DNA from: Hyaloscypha bicolor E
Taxonomy: Eukaryota > Ascomycota > Leotiomycetes > Helotiales > Hyaloscyphaceae
Reading direction: 5' to 3'
NCBI RefSeq assembly: GCF_002865645.1
Contig: NW_020194517.1
Span: forward strand, 1,488,001-1,552,000
Length of the DNA stretch: 64,000 bases
Positions 26,209 through 37,859 of the stretch are shown here, in pieces; the first letter of the stretch is position 1, and each line of letters opens with the position of its first letter. The position numbers and the translations under genes are program-made. The notes under the pieces were generated by a model. That model did no database searches. It worked only from the letters and a program-made list of their open reading frames with translations, and was not told where the DNA came from.

Positions 26209-27019
26209 TTAATAAGCGCCCCTATATATTATAGAGATTATTAAGTTAGCTAAGGCCTTTAAGAAAGTTAATAACTCATATAAGTTTAGCTACTTATAAC
26301 TTATTATCTAAAAGAACAGCTAATTATATACTATAAAAGGCCCTTATTATAAGCTAAATTTCTCCGAGCTTTATAATATAAAGCTATTAGAGACTAAGAA
26401 TAAGGGCCTAAAGGTAAAGCTTACCTAGGTAATACTAGATTCCCCGAATAATTACTATATTAAAATACTAGACCTTTAGGCTTATACTAGCCCTAATCTC
26501 GAATAATAAATTCTCTATAAAATTAAGGCATACGAATTCCTAAAACTCTATTCTTACCTAAATATTACTATTTATAGGGGCTACTAAAATACTAATAGGC
26601 AAGTATTAGGCATTTATTTCTAGTATTATATATTAATATTATAGGAGAAAGTTAATCTCTACTATTTGAGTAAATCTGACTTTCTCTTAAGTAAGCGCTT
26701 ATTTATTAATAATACTATAAAAGCGTGTCTAGATAGTATTCTAGCTAGTATTTGTTACTTTTATTTACTTAGTATTATTTATAATAATATTATATTATCT
26801 AATATTATATTTAAAGAGAATAGTATACTAGTTATTAATAACCTTAATAGTTACTAGAAGGTTAGGGCATTACTATAAGAGACTTAGAGAACTCATAAAT
26901 AATATAATCCTTATATCTAGACTATATTAGAAAAGAATAATCTTAATACTTTTATAGAATTATAAACCTAGCTAATTAGGTTATTAGCTAATAACTTCCT
27001 ATTTAAGAGAAAATAAAAG
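26209..27019 (+). pseudogene. RIP-killed small protein-kinase-like gene
   Basis: A single frame of about 270 codons reads as a compact fungal kinase-like protein distinct from the 22-24 kb one. The N-lobe area reads YYIKILDL and EFLKLYSYLNITIYRGY. The helix before the catalytic loop reads IKACLDSILASICYFYLL. The catalytic loop reads SIIYNNIILSNIIFKENS at 26774-26827, where the usual His-Asn-Asp has become Tyr-Asn-Asn by C-to-T and G-to-A. The metal-binding region reads VINNLNSY (26831-26854) for a former I-D-D-L-D type motif. The C-terminal part reads NTFIEL*T*LI, and the frame ends with TAA near 27017. Internal stops are TAG/TAA at Gln or Trp positions. The start at about 26209 is approximate. 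Confidence 0.7.
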
Positions 27020-27399
27020 GCTTAGCAAACTAGTAAGCTAAAGAATTAGACTAGGATAATGCTTCTTATAGTAGACTCGCTATTATATAGTAATTAATTC
27101 ACGGCTTTAGTAGCTATATATCTTTATTAAAATTCTTCTTATTTACTTACTTATCTAACTTTCTAAAAATTTGCCTAGTGAATCTAGGGAAAAGTGGATT
27201 TATAAAGCTTTTAGTTTATATTAATACCCTATAACCTTATATAGCCTTTTAAAGGCTATTAAGAAAACCGAGACTAGAAAAGTATATAAATAATATAATA
27301 AGTAGCTATATTATAAGAACTTAGTAATTAAAGCCTACTCTAAATTTAATCTAAGGTATGCCATACTTAGTAATTTAGAGCTAAACTGGATTTGTGCCC

Positions 27400-29130
27400 A
27401 TATTATAGAGCTTAAGCTACTTTCTATTTACCTATAAGAGGAAGCTTACTCGCTTCTAGGATAGACTATACTCTAGTATATGTGTATTACGGGATAAGTT
27501 CTACCTAGAAACTTTTTAAAGATCTAGTCCTAAGGCTTGCCCTTCTTCTTCTATACTACTAAGTACTACTCGTCTATAGAGTTCTATGGGATATTTATCC
27601 TTATACTTAAATTACCCTACTTTTTAGCCTCGCTCGAATACCCGTTATTATTACTACTAATATTAGAATCCCTATTACTTAAACTACTATTATTATTACT
27701 ACTTAATAGCTTATATCTTTATAATATAAGAGCTCTAGTATTAATAGCTCTATTATATTAGGGTCTAGTATGCGTTGTATTAATATAGTTATAGCCTGCC
27801 TCTATAGTAATTAATAGAGCTATATTATTAGACGAGAGCCGGGATAAGGCATACTAACTAAAGTTACTTAGGAGGTATAAATATTACTCTATTAGCTTAA
27901 TAGTAAAGTTATTAATCTTCCTTATGTGGCTAGTACTCGCGATAAGTCAGATAACCTAGGTAAGAGAGACTCCTCGCCTATTATAACTATCCCAGATAAC
28001 CGCAGTAAAGAAGTAGTAATATACGAAGTATGGACGGAATATAATCTCGGTTAGTATTAGTAGGGTAGCTCTAGATAATTAGCTAAGGCTAGAGTTATTA
28101 AGTAGTATTATTATATTTATACTTTATAGTATAAAGGGCGCTAGTAAAGGTAATTAGCCCTTGGTACTCGAGTTTATAATAACTCTTAATCTCTAGTTAA
28201 GAGGGAAATACGACTTAGGATACTAGTAATAGGGCTTAGAGAGAGATTAACGCTAGCGGGAAGGGCTCTACTAAATAGGGCACCTATACTTCTTATATAC
28301 TAGGCTACTATGAGATAAGGATAGCTGTTTCCGCTTAGTAGGACGTGGTTCCTTCTCATTGTCCCTGGCCGAGTCAGAGCTATTAAGCTTGTTATTACTA
28401 TTATGATTACTTCGGCTTCCTGCCTCGTTATAACTCGGTTCTAGAGATAGTTCGAGGTTAGGAAGTAATTACCGTTCATTAGCTAGTCTTGGACTTCTAC
28501 TAGCCCTCTCGGCCGTAACCGCCGGTACCACGCCATTTAGCTCTTGCTATAGTTCCTTGTCCTCATCCTTACTATTATATTCGTACTTCTCCTACTCTAC
28601 CTCTTGCTACTCTCTTGCCCCCTTATTAAGGGGGAAAGTATCGAGTATAGGGTTAACTAGTCCGTATTCGTTTGCTATGCCTTAACTAGTATAAAGATAA
28701 CTCTCTTAACTGAGCTAGGTCTCTGGCAACGCTCTATAATAGTATAGAGGCAGGCTCAAAGAGGAGGTCGTAGCTTCGGATCTAGTATAGCGCGATTCTT
28801 CTATACTAATACTATCGTATAATGGCTTGCTCGAGAGGTACAAAGAAGGAGTATAAGGGTATATGAAGTTTAATATTAAAGCTCCTTATTCTATAAGCGG
28901 TAAGCGCAGCGCCGTTTCGGGGAAGTTATTAATATCATACTACTTATCGGAACTGCAAGTAGCACCCAGAGTAATCGAGTTAATAGCTATCTCTGAGCTA
29001 TTAAAAAAGCCTATACCTAGTACTACTATACTTTTAGTACAAAGACTATTATTATTAACTTTGGCTTTAGAGATACTCGAGTTACTATTTCCCTTGAGAA
29101 TTGGATCTTCTATACTATATTAGTAAAACT
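27400..29130 (-). pseudogene. RIP-damaged Myb/SANT-like protein gene
   Basis: On the minus strand the 3' part (27535-27485) reads DWIFKKFLGRT-type sequence, preceded by SIDE*YLVV*KKKGKP. This matches the fungal Myb/SANT-like motif of the form DEQRLLAWKKEGKSWxWI plus FxGRT. Upstream lie a Ser/Asn-rich acidic stretch (27.6-27.75 kb), a segment SHIRKINNFTIK, and a long polar region at 28.3-28.7 kb (ELNGVVPAVTAERASRSPRL, ARDNEKEPRPTKRKQLSLSH) that is nearly stop-free. Further upstream the frame continues to about 29.13 kb (TLGATCSSDK, LYLSSKPLYDSISIEESRY). Damage is graded: severe near 27.4 kb, mild near 28.5 kb. Such proteins are often multicopy in ascomycetes; the function is presumably DNA binding. 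The start was not found. Confidence 0.6.
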
Positions 29131-31006
29131 AGCCCTCTATTTCTATAATAAAGGATAGTAGGCGCACTTACTTTGGCTATTACTAGAGTTATTACCTGAT
29201 ATTAACCTATAGTAGTTAATAGTACCGCCCCTCTTATCTATAGCTACCTCCTTAACTCCTTACTTCTTGTAGCCTGGGTTAGGGTTAGCCGCTATAAAGC
29301 CCTGCTCTTATAGCTTACTAAGTAGTAGTTTTTCGATAGTAGGAAGGTCGTAGCCATTATTATTAATTTCGTTATTATTTTCTTTATTACTATTACTATA
29401 GATAGTACTAGCCCCTAGTTAGATTCCTATAAGTTAGTTACTATTACTATAAGTTAAATACATCTCTATCTTAGAATATACCTCGAATTCTAGGCCTATA
29501 GCCTCTATTACCATTAGCTATTACTACTACTAGTACTACTAGTCGCGGTATACTGAGTGATATACTACTCGACCTAATCTACTAGAGCTTATTAAAGATA
29601 CTGACTTATTTTAGGGCAGGTCTATAGGGGGTTACTGCGCTCTTAAAGCACAGAGGAGTTAGTATATAGGTATACGGTTTAAAGGCAAGAGTAGCTATCT
29701 CGAGCACGTGGAAATAATTGGGAGTATTTGAGGAGTTCTCGGCTAGCTACTAGTTATATAACTAGACTATAAAGAGATAGTAGAGACAGGGAAATTAAAG
29801 GGTTTAAGTAGACTTCTCATACTGCCCTCGTAGAACCGGAATTCGCGCTATGGCCCGCCGTACACGCCTGCCATACTAGGCTTCCCTCCTTCTAACTACC
29901 CCTCTAGTCAAAAATGCCTCGGTATTAATGCGGCCCCTCTCGCGCAGAGAGATCTGCCGTAGTTATAAGGCCCTAACACCGCTAATCCTGCGCTCTTATA
30001 CCGGAATACGCCTATCCATAGCTATTACTCCTGCTTCTCTATGCACTACGATTAGCCGATCTCAGTATTATCTCTCGATTATTGGCGAGGCCGTGAATAG
30101 CTGAGTAGGAAGGAGCGACGATCGTCATACGAGGAGGCGGTGCATGACTTCGGATATTGCCCTCTCCGCCCGTCCGAAGGCTTTAGGCAGACTAGTAGAC
30201 TGGCATAATCCAGGTCCTTCCCGTCGTCCGGCGTCTCAGCTGCTAATCCTGTAGCTAGCGCGGTCTAATTAGCGGATCCTCTAAGCAATGCTCCTGGAAG
30301 AGCCTCGTATGATCCTACCGCCTCGAATCAGCCCAGGGCCACGTAATCAAGACGAATACGACATGTGCTGCGGCAAGGGGGAATCTCACCAGGAAGCTCC
30401 CGACGCGTCATCCACCTGCGGCACCTGGGGCACAGCTAGGCAGAAGCCAGTCCGCGTCGTCGTGAGGCATTTCTGCGACTGGCCATCGTGCTGTAACGGG
30501 GGCAGGCCTTGTCCACGGCCTCTCATCCTCTGGAGCACGCTATAGTGAGGGGCGGTGATCATGCGACGACGAGGCAGATTGCGAGAGGGTCGGGACACTA
30601 CTGAGCTCGTAAGTCGGCTAATGCGAAGGCGCACCTGTAGAGGAGATCGGTATCATAATTGCTCGGCAGCATCGAAGCTGTAGGGGGCGATCGCGGATTC
30701 TGGTTGAAAGCTGCCCCGCTCCTCGCGGGTGCGGTCTTCCTCTCCTCAGCTGCGGCGTAGCCGATCAGGGGAGCCTGGTGGGAAGGCGCAGGATTCTAGG
30801 CAGAAGGGCTGAATACGCATGAAAGTCGCGCAGGTGGAGGGTCATTGGGGCGGTTAGAAAGGGAAGAAGGAGAGAAAGGAGGGAGCAATGGACGACGCGA
30901 CGTTCTTATACCCCGCGAAAGCGGCGGCCGGCCTGTGCGCGCGCCTTGCCCGATGCGGCGGTCGCGGTTTCCGCATGCGGGCTCGCCGTCTGGTTGTTTA
31001 CTCCAT
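29130..31006. other. GC-rising region ending in a GC-rich island, no gene assigned
   Basis: GC rises steadily to a strongly GC-rich island at about 30.1-31.0 kb. Both strands show short open frames of under 90 codons that overlap each other, and none is recognisable. On the minus strand a TATA-like word (GGGTATAAGAAC, about 30920-30909) is followed by CT-rich DNA (30.88-30.84 kb), reminiscent of a fungal promoter reading leftward, possibly that of the Myb-like gene. The island stops abruptly at 31006/31007 in a truncated retroelement. Confidence 0.4.
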
Positions 31007-34000
31007 TATATTATTCTAGTAAAGTATTTAAAGAATTCAAATTCTAATTCTAGTATAAAACCGGGAAATAAGTACTCCTAAAGAAAGTCTCTATTTTAGG
31101 AACTTATAGTATGGATTTAGTAAAAATTAATTTAACTTATCTAATAGAAAGAAATACTTTTATAATACCCTATATTATTAGTATAAATAAATTAGGAATT
31201 AAGTCTTTTTCTCTTATTAATACTAGAGCTAATAATTATACTTTTATTAATATAAAGCTTATTTAGCTTATAAAATAATTTTTAGAAATAGAACTATAAT
31301 TCCTTTCTTTATTCTATATTATATATGGTTTTAATAGAAAGCTAGCTAAATTTACTAAGAAATATATAGAAGTCTTATTTCTAATTAATAGATAAAATAT
31401 TAATATATTTATAATTATTCTAAATCTTAGAAATTATAATATTATTCTTAATAAAAAATAAGTAATATATATTAATATTCTAGTTAATTATAAAAGATAT
31501 AGGCTTATATAGCTAAAAAATAAGCCTAAATCTATATGATTTAGTTATATTATTAGTACTTTTTAATAATAGCTAGAAAAGTAATCTAATAAAAAGTATT
31601 AAAAAAATACTAATTAATAAGATTCTATTATAAGCTATTTCTGGAAACCTTTTATTCTTAAGTAGTTTTTCTTCTTTTAGACTAATTAGAAGAAATTATA
31701 TAAGACTATAAAAAAGAAGATTTTATAGCCTAATTAAGATATAATACCTAAGTAAAAGCTAAAGAAATAAAAAGAGGTTCTTAATAAAAAGTAAATATTA
31801 GACCTAGCTATTTTTATCTCTATAGTATTTAATTATATAGCTAAAAGAAAAGATAATATTATTAGTTAAATCTCTATCTATAAGATTAATAAAAAGCTTA
31901 AAGCTCGGAAAAAAGAAGCTATTTCTGGCCTAGAGAATTAATAACTAGGAGAAATAGAATTTTAGTAATTATAGAGAATATTATTTCCGGAACTTAAGAA
32001 ATATATCTTTATTTTCTTAAAAAAGAAATCTAATATCTTTTCTTTCTATAAATTATATAATTATAAGATTTAGATTAAAGGCCTAAAGAGAACCGAGAAT
32101 ATTAGATATTAATTTCTTTAGTAATAATCTATTTAAGAGCTTTTAAAAATCAAGTATTTCTTAAAAAATAATCTGGCTAAAGGCTTTATTAAAGCTAGTT
32201 AGGCTTCTTTTACTTTATTAGTTCTTTTTATAAAGAAAGTAAATAAAGATTTATACTTTTATATTAATTTCTACTATTTAAATAATATTATCCAAAAGAA
32301 TTAATATTTTTTTTTACTTATTAATAAAACTTTAAGTTAATTATCTAAGGCCAAGATTTATATTAAATTAGATATTTACTAAGCTTTCTATTATATAGCT
32401 ATAGACCTAGACTTTTAGAAGCTAATAATATTCCGTATTTATTATAAAATATATAAATATAATATTCTTTAGAAAGGCTTTATAAATGGCCCGGCTATAT
32501 ATTAATATTATATAAATAATATACTCTTTAAATATTTAGATAACTTTTATATAATATACCTTAATAATATTCTTATTTATTTAGAGAACCTAGTAAAATA
32601 CAAATAATATATATAAAAAGTACTAGATTATTTATATCTTACTAGCCTTTAAATAAATATTAAGAAATCGGAATTTAAAGTTATATATATAAAGTATTTG
32701 GGTTTTATTATTTCTATATCTAATATTAAAATAGATTCTAATAAAATTAAGGTAATATATAACTAGTAATTCCTAAAAATAGTTAAGAGTATATAGTTTT
32801 TCTTTGGCTTCTATAACTTTTATAAATATTTTATTAGAAAGTATAAGTAAATTACTAGACTTTTTACTTTATTTATAAAAAAGGGAATTTCCTTTAAATA
32901 GTTCAAGTAATATTAAGAGGCTTTTACTTATCTAAAAAAAACTATAATTTCTATTCTAGTTCTATAATACTATAATTTAGATCTGCCTATAATAATAGAA
33001 ATAAATATATCTAAAAAAGTAATTACTAGCCTATTCTTTTAATAAGACCCGGAAATAGGCCTTTAATATTTTATAATTTATTTTTCTAAAACTATATTCC
33101 TAATAAAGCTTAATTATAATATATATAATAAGGAAATACTTATTATAATATAAGTACTAGAGGAATAGAAAGCTAAGCTAGAAAGCCTTTAAAATACTTT
33201 CTTTAAAGTTTATTCTAATTACTATATCTTAAAGTATTTTATAATTATTAAGAAGCTCTTTTCTTAATAAGCTAGATAAGCTAAGCTTTTATTTTACTAT
33301 TATTTTAAGCTTATATATTATTTTGAAAAATTAAATAAGTAAATAGATACTTTATTATAAAAATAAGATAAAGTAGATATTTAGAGCCAGATTAAGGAAA
33401 AGCTATAAACTCAAGTACTTTTTCCTAAAAATAAAATTAATCCGGAGATTATTTATAACCTATAACTTATAATAATATTTTATAAGATTAGCTTACTCAA
33501 TCCGGAATTCGGCTCTAAAAATTAAGTATATACTAAAGATTTTCTAGAGAAGAATATTCCTATTAAAAATATAATTCCCCTAAAAAAAGGTATTTTTTTA
33601 GAAGCTTTACTAGTAAATTCTATTATAATAGTTTTTATAAAAGTATTATTAGAGGCTTTTACTAAATATAATAGTTTATAACTTATAGATAAGATTCTAT
33701 AAGATAATTATATATTATTAGATTTAAAGAAATTATATATAATAGCTTAAGCTAAAAGTAATATCTAAATATTATAAAATAGCCTTCTTTTATATTATAG
33801 AAAACTTTATATTATAGAAAATAAAATAATTCCCGGATTACTTTTATAGATTATCCTAATTTATAAAATATATAATAAATTCTTTTCTAAATATCCTAAA
33901 TATATAAAGTTCTAATAGCTATTAAAGAAATAATATTACTAGCTATTTATAAGTAAGAATATTAATTAATACTATAATAATTACTATATTTGTAAGAGAT

Positions 34001-35293
34001 TATATATATCTAGAAATAAGAAGTCTAGTTTATTTTATTTTTTTCTAATTCCTAATTATTTCTAATAATATATTATTATAAATTTTAAAAGCTATTTAGA
34101 AAGCAAATTAGGCTATAATATAGTTATTATATTTATAAATTACTTATTTAAGTATCTAATTATAATTCTTATATAAGATATAATTATAGCCAAATAGCTA
34201 GTATTTCTATTTTTATTTTATATAATATACTAAATAAGTATTTTAGAAATAATTATATTAAATTAGGAACTTTAATTTATATCTAATTTTTAAAGCAAAT
34301 TCTATATAAGAATTAGTATAAAGCTTAAGCTTTCTATAGCTAATTATTTCTAAATAGATAAATAAATAGAGATTATTAATTAGTATTTTAATTAAAAATT
34401 ATACTCATATATTAACTATTATTAGAATAACTAGAATAAATAGATTATTATAATTAATTATTAATAAATCTTTCTTTAGTATAAAATTATTAGCTAGTCT
34501 CTATTTATAACTAAAAAGGGCTATAAGCCTCATATCTTTCTAAACTAGAACTCTCTTATTAAAGCTAATATATCTAAAAAGAAATTAAATAAAAATAAAA
34601 CTAAAGTATTAGTAAATTAATTATATGAATTATAATAACTTATTTAAGGTAATATAAAGTAAATATAAAAATAATATATAGTATAAGCTAATAAATACTA
34701 TTATTTAATTAATTTCAAAATCGGAAATAAGATATAAATTACTATAAAGTATTAGAAATCCGATTATCTAAACTAGAAGCTAGGGAATTAAATAAAAGAC
34801 TTATTTAAAATTCTAGAATAATATAATTATTTATTTCTTTTAAAACTACTAGAAATTATAAAGATATATCTAGTTTTTTATATAGAAAAACTATAAAAAG
34901 ACTTCTAGAATTCTTTATTAGATTAAGTAAACCCGGAATTACTCTTATTAATACTAGAGAATAGTAAATAAGAATATAATATTAAGTAGGTTATTATAGT
35001 TAAGCTAGTAAGAAATAAACTAAAGTATAAAATTTATTAGATTAGTTAGGATAAGAATCTAATATAATATCTAGCTTTAGTACTAAGTAATAATTCTCTA
35101 ATTTTATAAAGTTTCTATAATAATAATATTAATATACTAGAATCTCTATAAAACCTATAATATTAGCTAGATTATATAAAAAATAATACTTATTTAGAAC
35201 TATATAGAAATAATAATAAATTCTCCTAAATTATATAATAAAGATACTAGCCTTTTATATATAATATTTATATTTGAGATATTAGTTTATTTT
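31007..35293 (+). mobile_element. Ty3/Gypsy family 1, copy A, 5'-truncated part
   Basis: Homologous to copy B from 48473 onward. The 5' LTR and gag are missing and the element begins abruptly next to the GC-rich island. It contains the pol region listed separately. At 35293 it is interrupted by a family-2 element and resumes at 43258 (43253-43257 is the duplicated target site). The corresponding uninterrupted sequence in copy B (about 52190) confirms the empty site. Confidence 0.9.
31200..35120 (+). pseudogene. Family 1 copy A pol remnant (PR-RT-RH-IN-chromodomain)
   Basis: Decayed pol with the Gypsy domain order. Protease: LINTRANNYTFI at 31213-31248, where the catalytic D-T-G/S-A core has become N-T-R-A. 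RT: FIKAS*ASFTLLVLFIKK and LYFYINFYYLN near 32.19-32.28 kb, and the active-site box YLNNILIY at 32557-32580 in place of YLDDILIY. RNase H: YFIIYFSKT and LNYNIYNKEIL near 33.07-33.14 kb. Integrase Zn region near 33.97 kb, and integrase core to about 34.5 kb. The C-terminal chromodomain-like motif at 35023-35076 reads KYKIY*IS*DKNLI*YLA with Trp codons turned to TAG/TAA. No frame is functional. Order and chromodomain place it among chromoviruses. Confidence 0.85.
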
Positions 35294-35591
35294 TATAATA
35301 TATATAGAATTATATATAATTTAAAAATATATAATAAATCTCGGATATTATAGGTATTAATTAGGGAAATTAATAGCCCTTTAATATTTTAACTAACTAT
35401 TATTTATATTATATATATTAGGCTTATAAATTACTAATTATATATATATTATTAGGGCCTTTTATTTAGAAAAGGCTTTTCTGAACTTTATAGGAAAAAT
35501 AGAGATTAGTTTTATATTAAATTTAATACTATAGTTTTATAATATACTAATTTATTTTATTATCTTATTACTTACTAATAAATATTTTATA
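35294..35591 (+). repeat. Family 2 5' LTR
   Basis: 298 bp matching 42955-43252, including ttaggcttataaattacta and attagggcct-ttatttaga. Differences are C/T and A/G transitions. Confidence 0.9.
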
Positions 35592-37859
35592 AGCTAATCT
35601 TTCTATTTTTAAAGAAAATAGTTTAATAAGTAATTATATCTCGAAATCTATAAAATATATAATTTCTTATTAGAGCTATTTCTATAGAGGAAGTTAACTA
35701 GATTAACCCTAATATAAGTAATAGTAAAGACTTATCTAATACTTTTAATAGGGCCCCTTAGAAGTTTCTAAAAGCTAGTAATAATAATAGAAATAATTCT
35801 GGTAATAATTAAGATACTAAGATTAATATTCAAGTTATTACTATTTAAGCTATAGAATAAGACTTATATACTAAAGTTGAAGTACTCTAATAAAAGCAAG
35901 AATTAGTAGATATAATTAACTAGTATATCCTATAATTAAAGTAATATAAAAGTATTCTTAGAAATATCTTATAGTTTATTATTATAATATATGAGAATTA
36001 GGCTCGTATTATAGTTTACTAGACTAAAAAACTATAGTATTTATTATATAATAAATATACCTAATTATAATTAAATAGCTAGATTATAGTTACGTAATAG
36101 TCACACATAATAATTATATCTTATAGAAACTTTATTTATAAGTCTATTTTCTTTTCCTTAGTAATTCTTATTAGGAAACTTCCTAAAATAGGATTAGAAC
36201 CTATTTCCTTTCCTAATATAATAAGCTTTAAAAATAATCTCGATATTATTTATTAGAAGCTATTATATAATATTCTAAAAATATATTTAGACTAAAAGAA
36301 GCTTTTTAAGATTCAAATATTTAACTTATATTATAGAAAGTTCCTTAAAGAATAGAGAATATTTATATTTTTCTAGAAAGTAGTCTTTAGAACCTAATCT
36401 TAAATTTATAATAAATACTTTTCTAGAATTAATTCTACTATAAATACTTTTAGGAATAAACCTTATAATATTTAAGAGGCTATAATAAAATAAAGTTTAC
36501 TATTATATAAGGTTTATTAGGAGTAATTTAAGGCCTATTTAGCTAATATATTCTAAGTACCTTAAACCTATTAATAAGACATTTTTAAGGAACTTCGAGA
36601 TTTTTATTAGAAAAATAATAAAATAATTACCGAGTTATATATTTAGATAATTAGTTTTAAAGTTAACTAGGACCTATATCCTAAGTAAAACCGGGTCCGA
36701 ATTCTTGATACTACTTTATTTAATTATAAGACTTATTAAATATTTATATCTATTTTCTTAGAAAATAAAATAATATTTATTTCTGAATAACTTAAGAAAG
36801 CTCAGAAAATAAAATATATTACTTATTTCAAATTAAGAAAAGTAAAGGCAAAAGAGTCTAATAAGGGCAATTTTGCCCCTAAAAACTCTAATTTAGTAAA
36901 TTCTAATTTATAAAACTATTAAAAAAAGAAAGAATAAGTTCCGAAAATTATATAAGAAATTCTTAAGTAATATTTTAGCTTCTTTAAGGCCTTAATAAAA
37001 TACTAGTTCTATTTTAAATATAATTTATTAAACTTATAAATAGAAAGGGTACTTCTTAGGAAATATAAAGTATTTTAAATATACTAAATAGGCTTAATAG
37101 AATCCTAATAAGGCTAAAACTATAAAAGAATTAAGATATTTATAGAAGTAAATTAATACTATTATTATAGAGAAATATTTTAAAGAAAACTTTTCTAAGA
37201 AATAGAAAAAAGAAAAGGCTAAATCTTAAATATTAATAATTTTGGCTATAATAAAAAAGATATATTACTTTATATAATTATTTAAATAAAATTAATATAG
37301 CTAAAAGTAAGTATTTTAGAAATATATAATAGATTTAGTAATACCGGGTTAGATTATAACTTCCTTAATAATAATTAGATTTAAAGTAAGAGCTTTATTA
37401 TCTTAGTTAAATATAACTAAGAATTTATAACCTTTTATAGAAATAGATTTAAGATTTATTAAGCTTATAATCTTAAGGTATTTATTATAAATAATTATAG
37501 TAAAATATATTCTTTTAAGTTCCGGTTCTATAGATATAAGAATATTAGCTCTTATAGCCTCGTTTTTAGTATGAAATTTTATAAAATAACTCTTATATAA
37601 TATATAGATTATATTAAGAAATAATAAATATATATATTTATATAATCTAATAATATTAAGATTCTAATATTAAAAGAATTTAATAAGGAGCTTAACTAGT
37701 ATCCTAAGCTAGTATTTTAAGTTTTATTCTTAATTAAAGGTAAATATAACTATCCTAAATAATAGGCTTTATATATTTATAATAATTACTAGGTTTCTGT
37801 TTTATTATATAATTCTAGTAATACTAAATAAAAGTTTTTAATATAATAAATTAATATTT

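Noticed and set aside
28863..29123. 86-codon plus-strand open frame
   Set aside because: Antisense of the Myb-like pseudogene frame; composition effect.
29277..29289. gggttagggttag, telomere-like repeat
   Set aside because: Only two units inside a decayed region; too short to call an interstitial telomere.
30288..30634. Overlapping open frames of 82-85 codons in the GC-rich island
   Set aside because: Opposite-strand frames over the same bases in GC-rich DNA; neither resembles a protein family, and stops bound both closely.
30845..31081. 78-codon plus-strand open frame
   Set aside because: It crosses the composition junction at 31006/31007 into truncated retroelement sequence, so it cannot be an ancestral gene.
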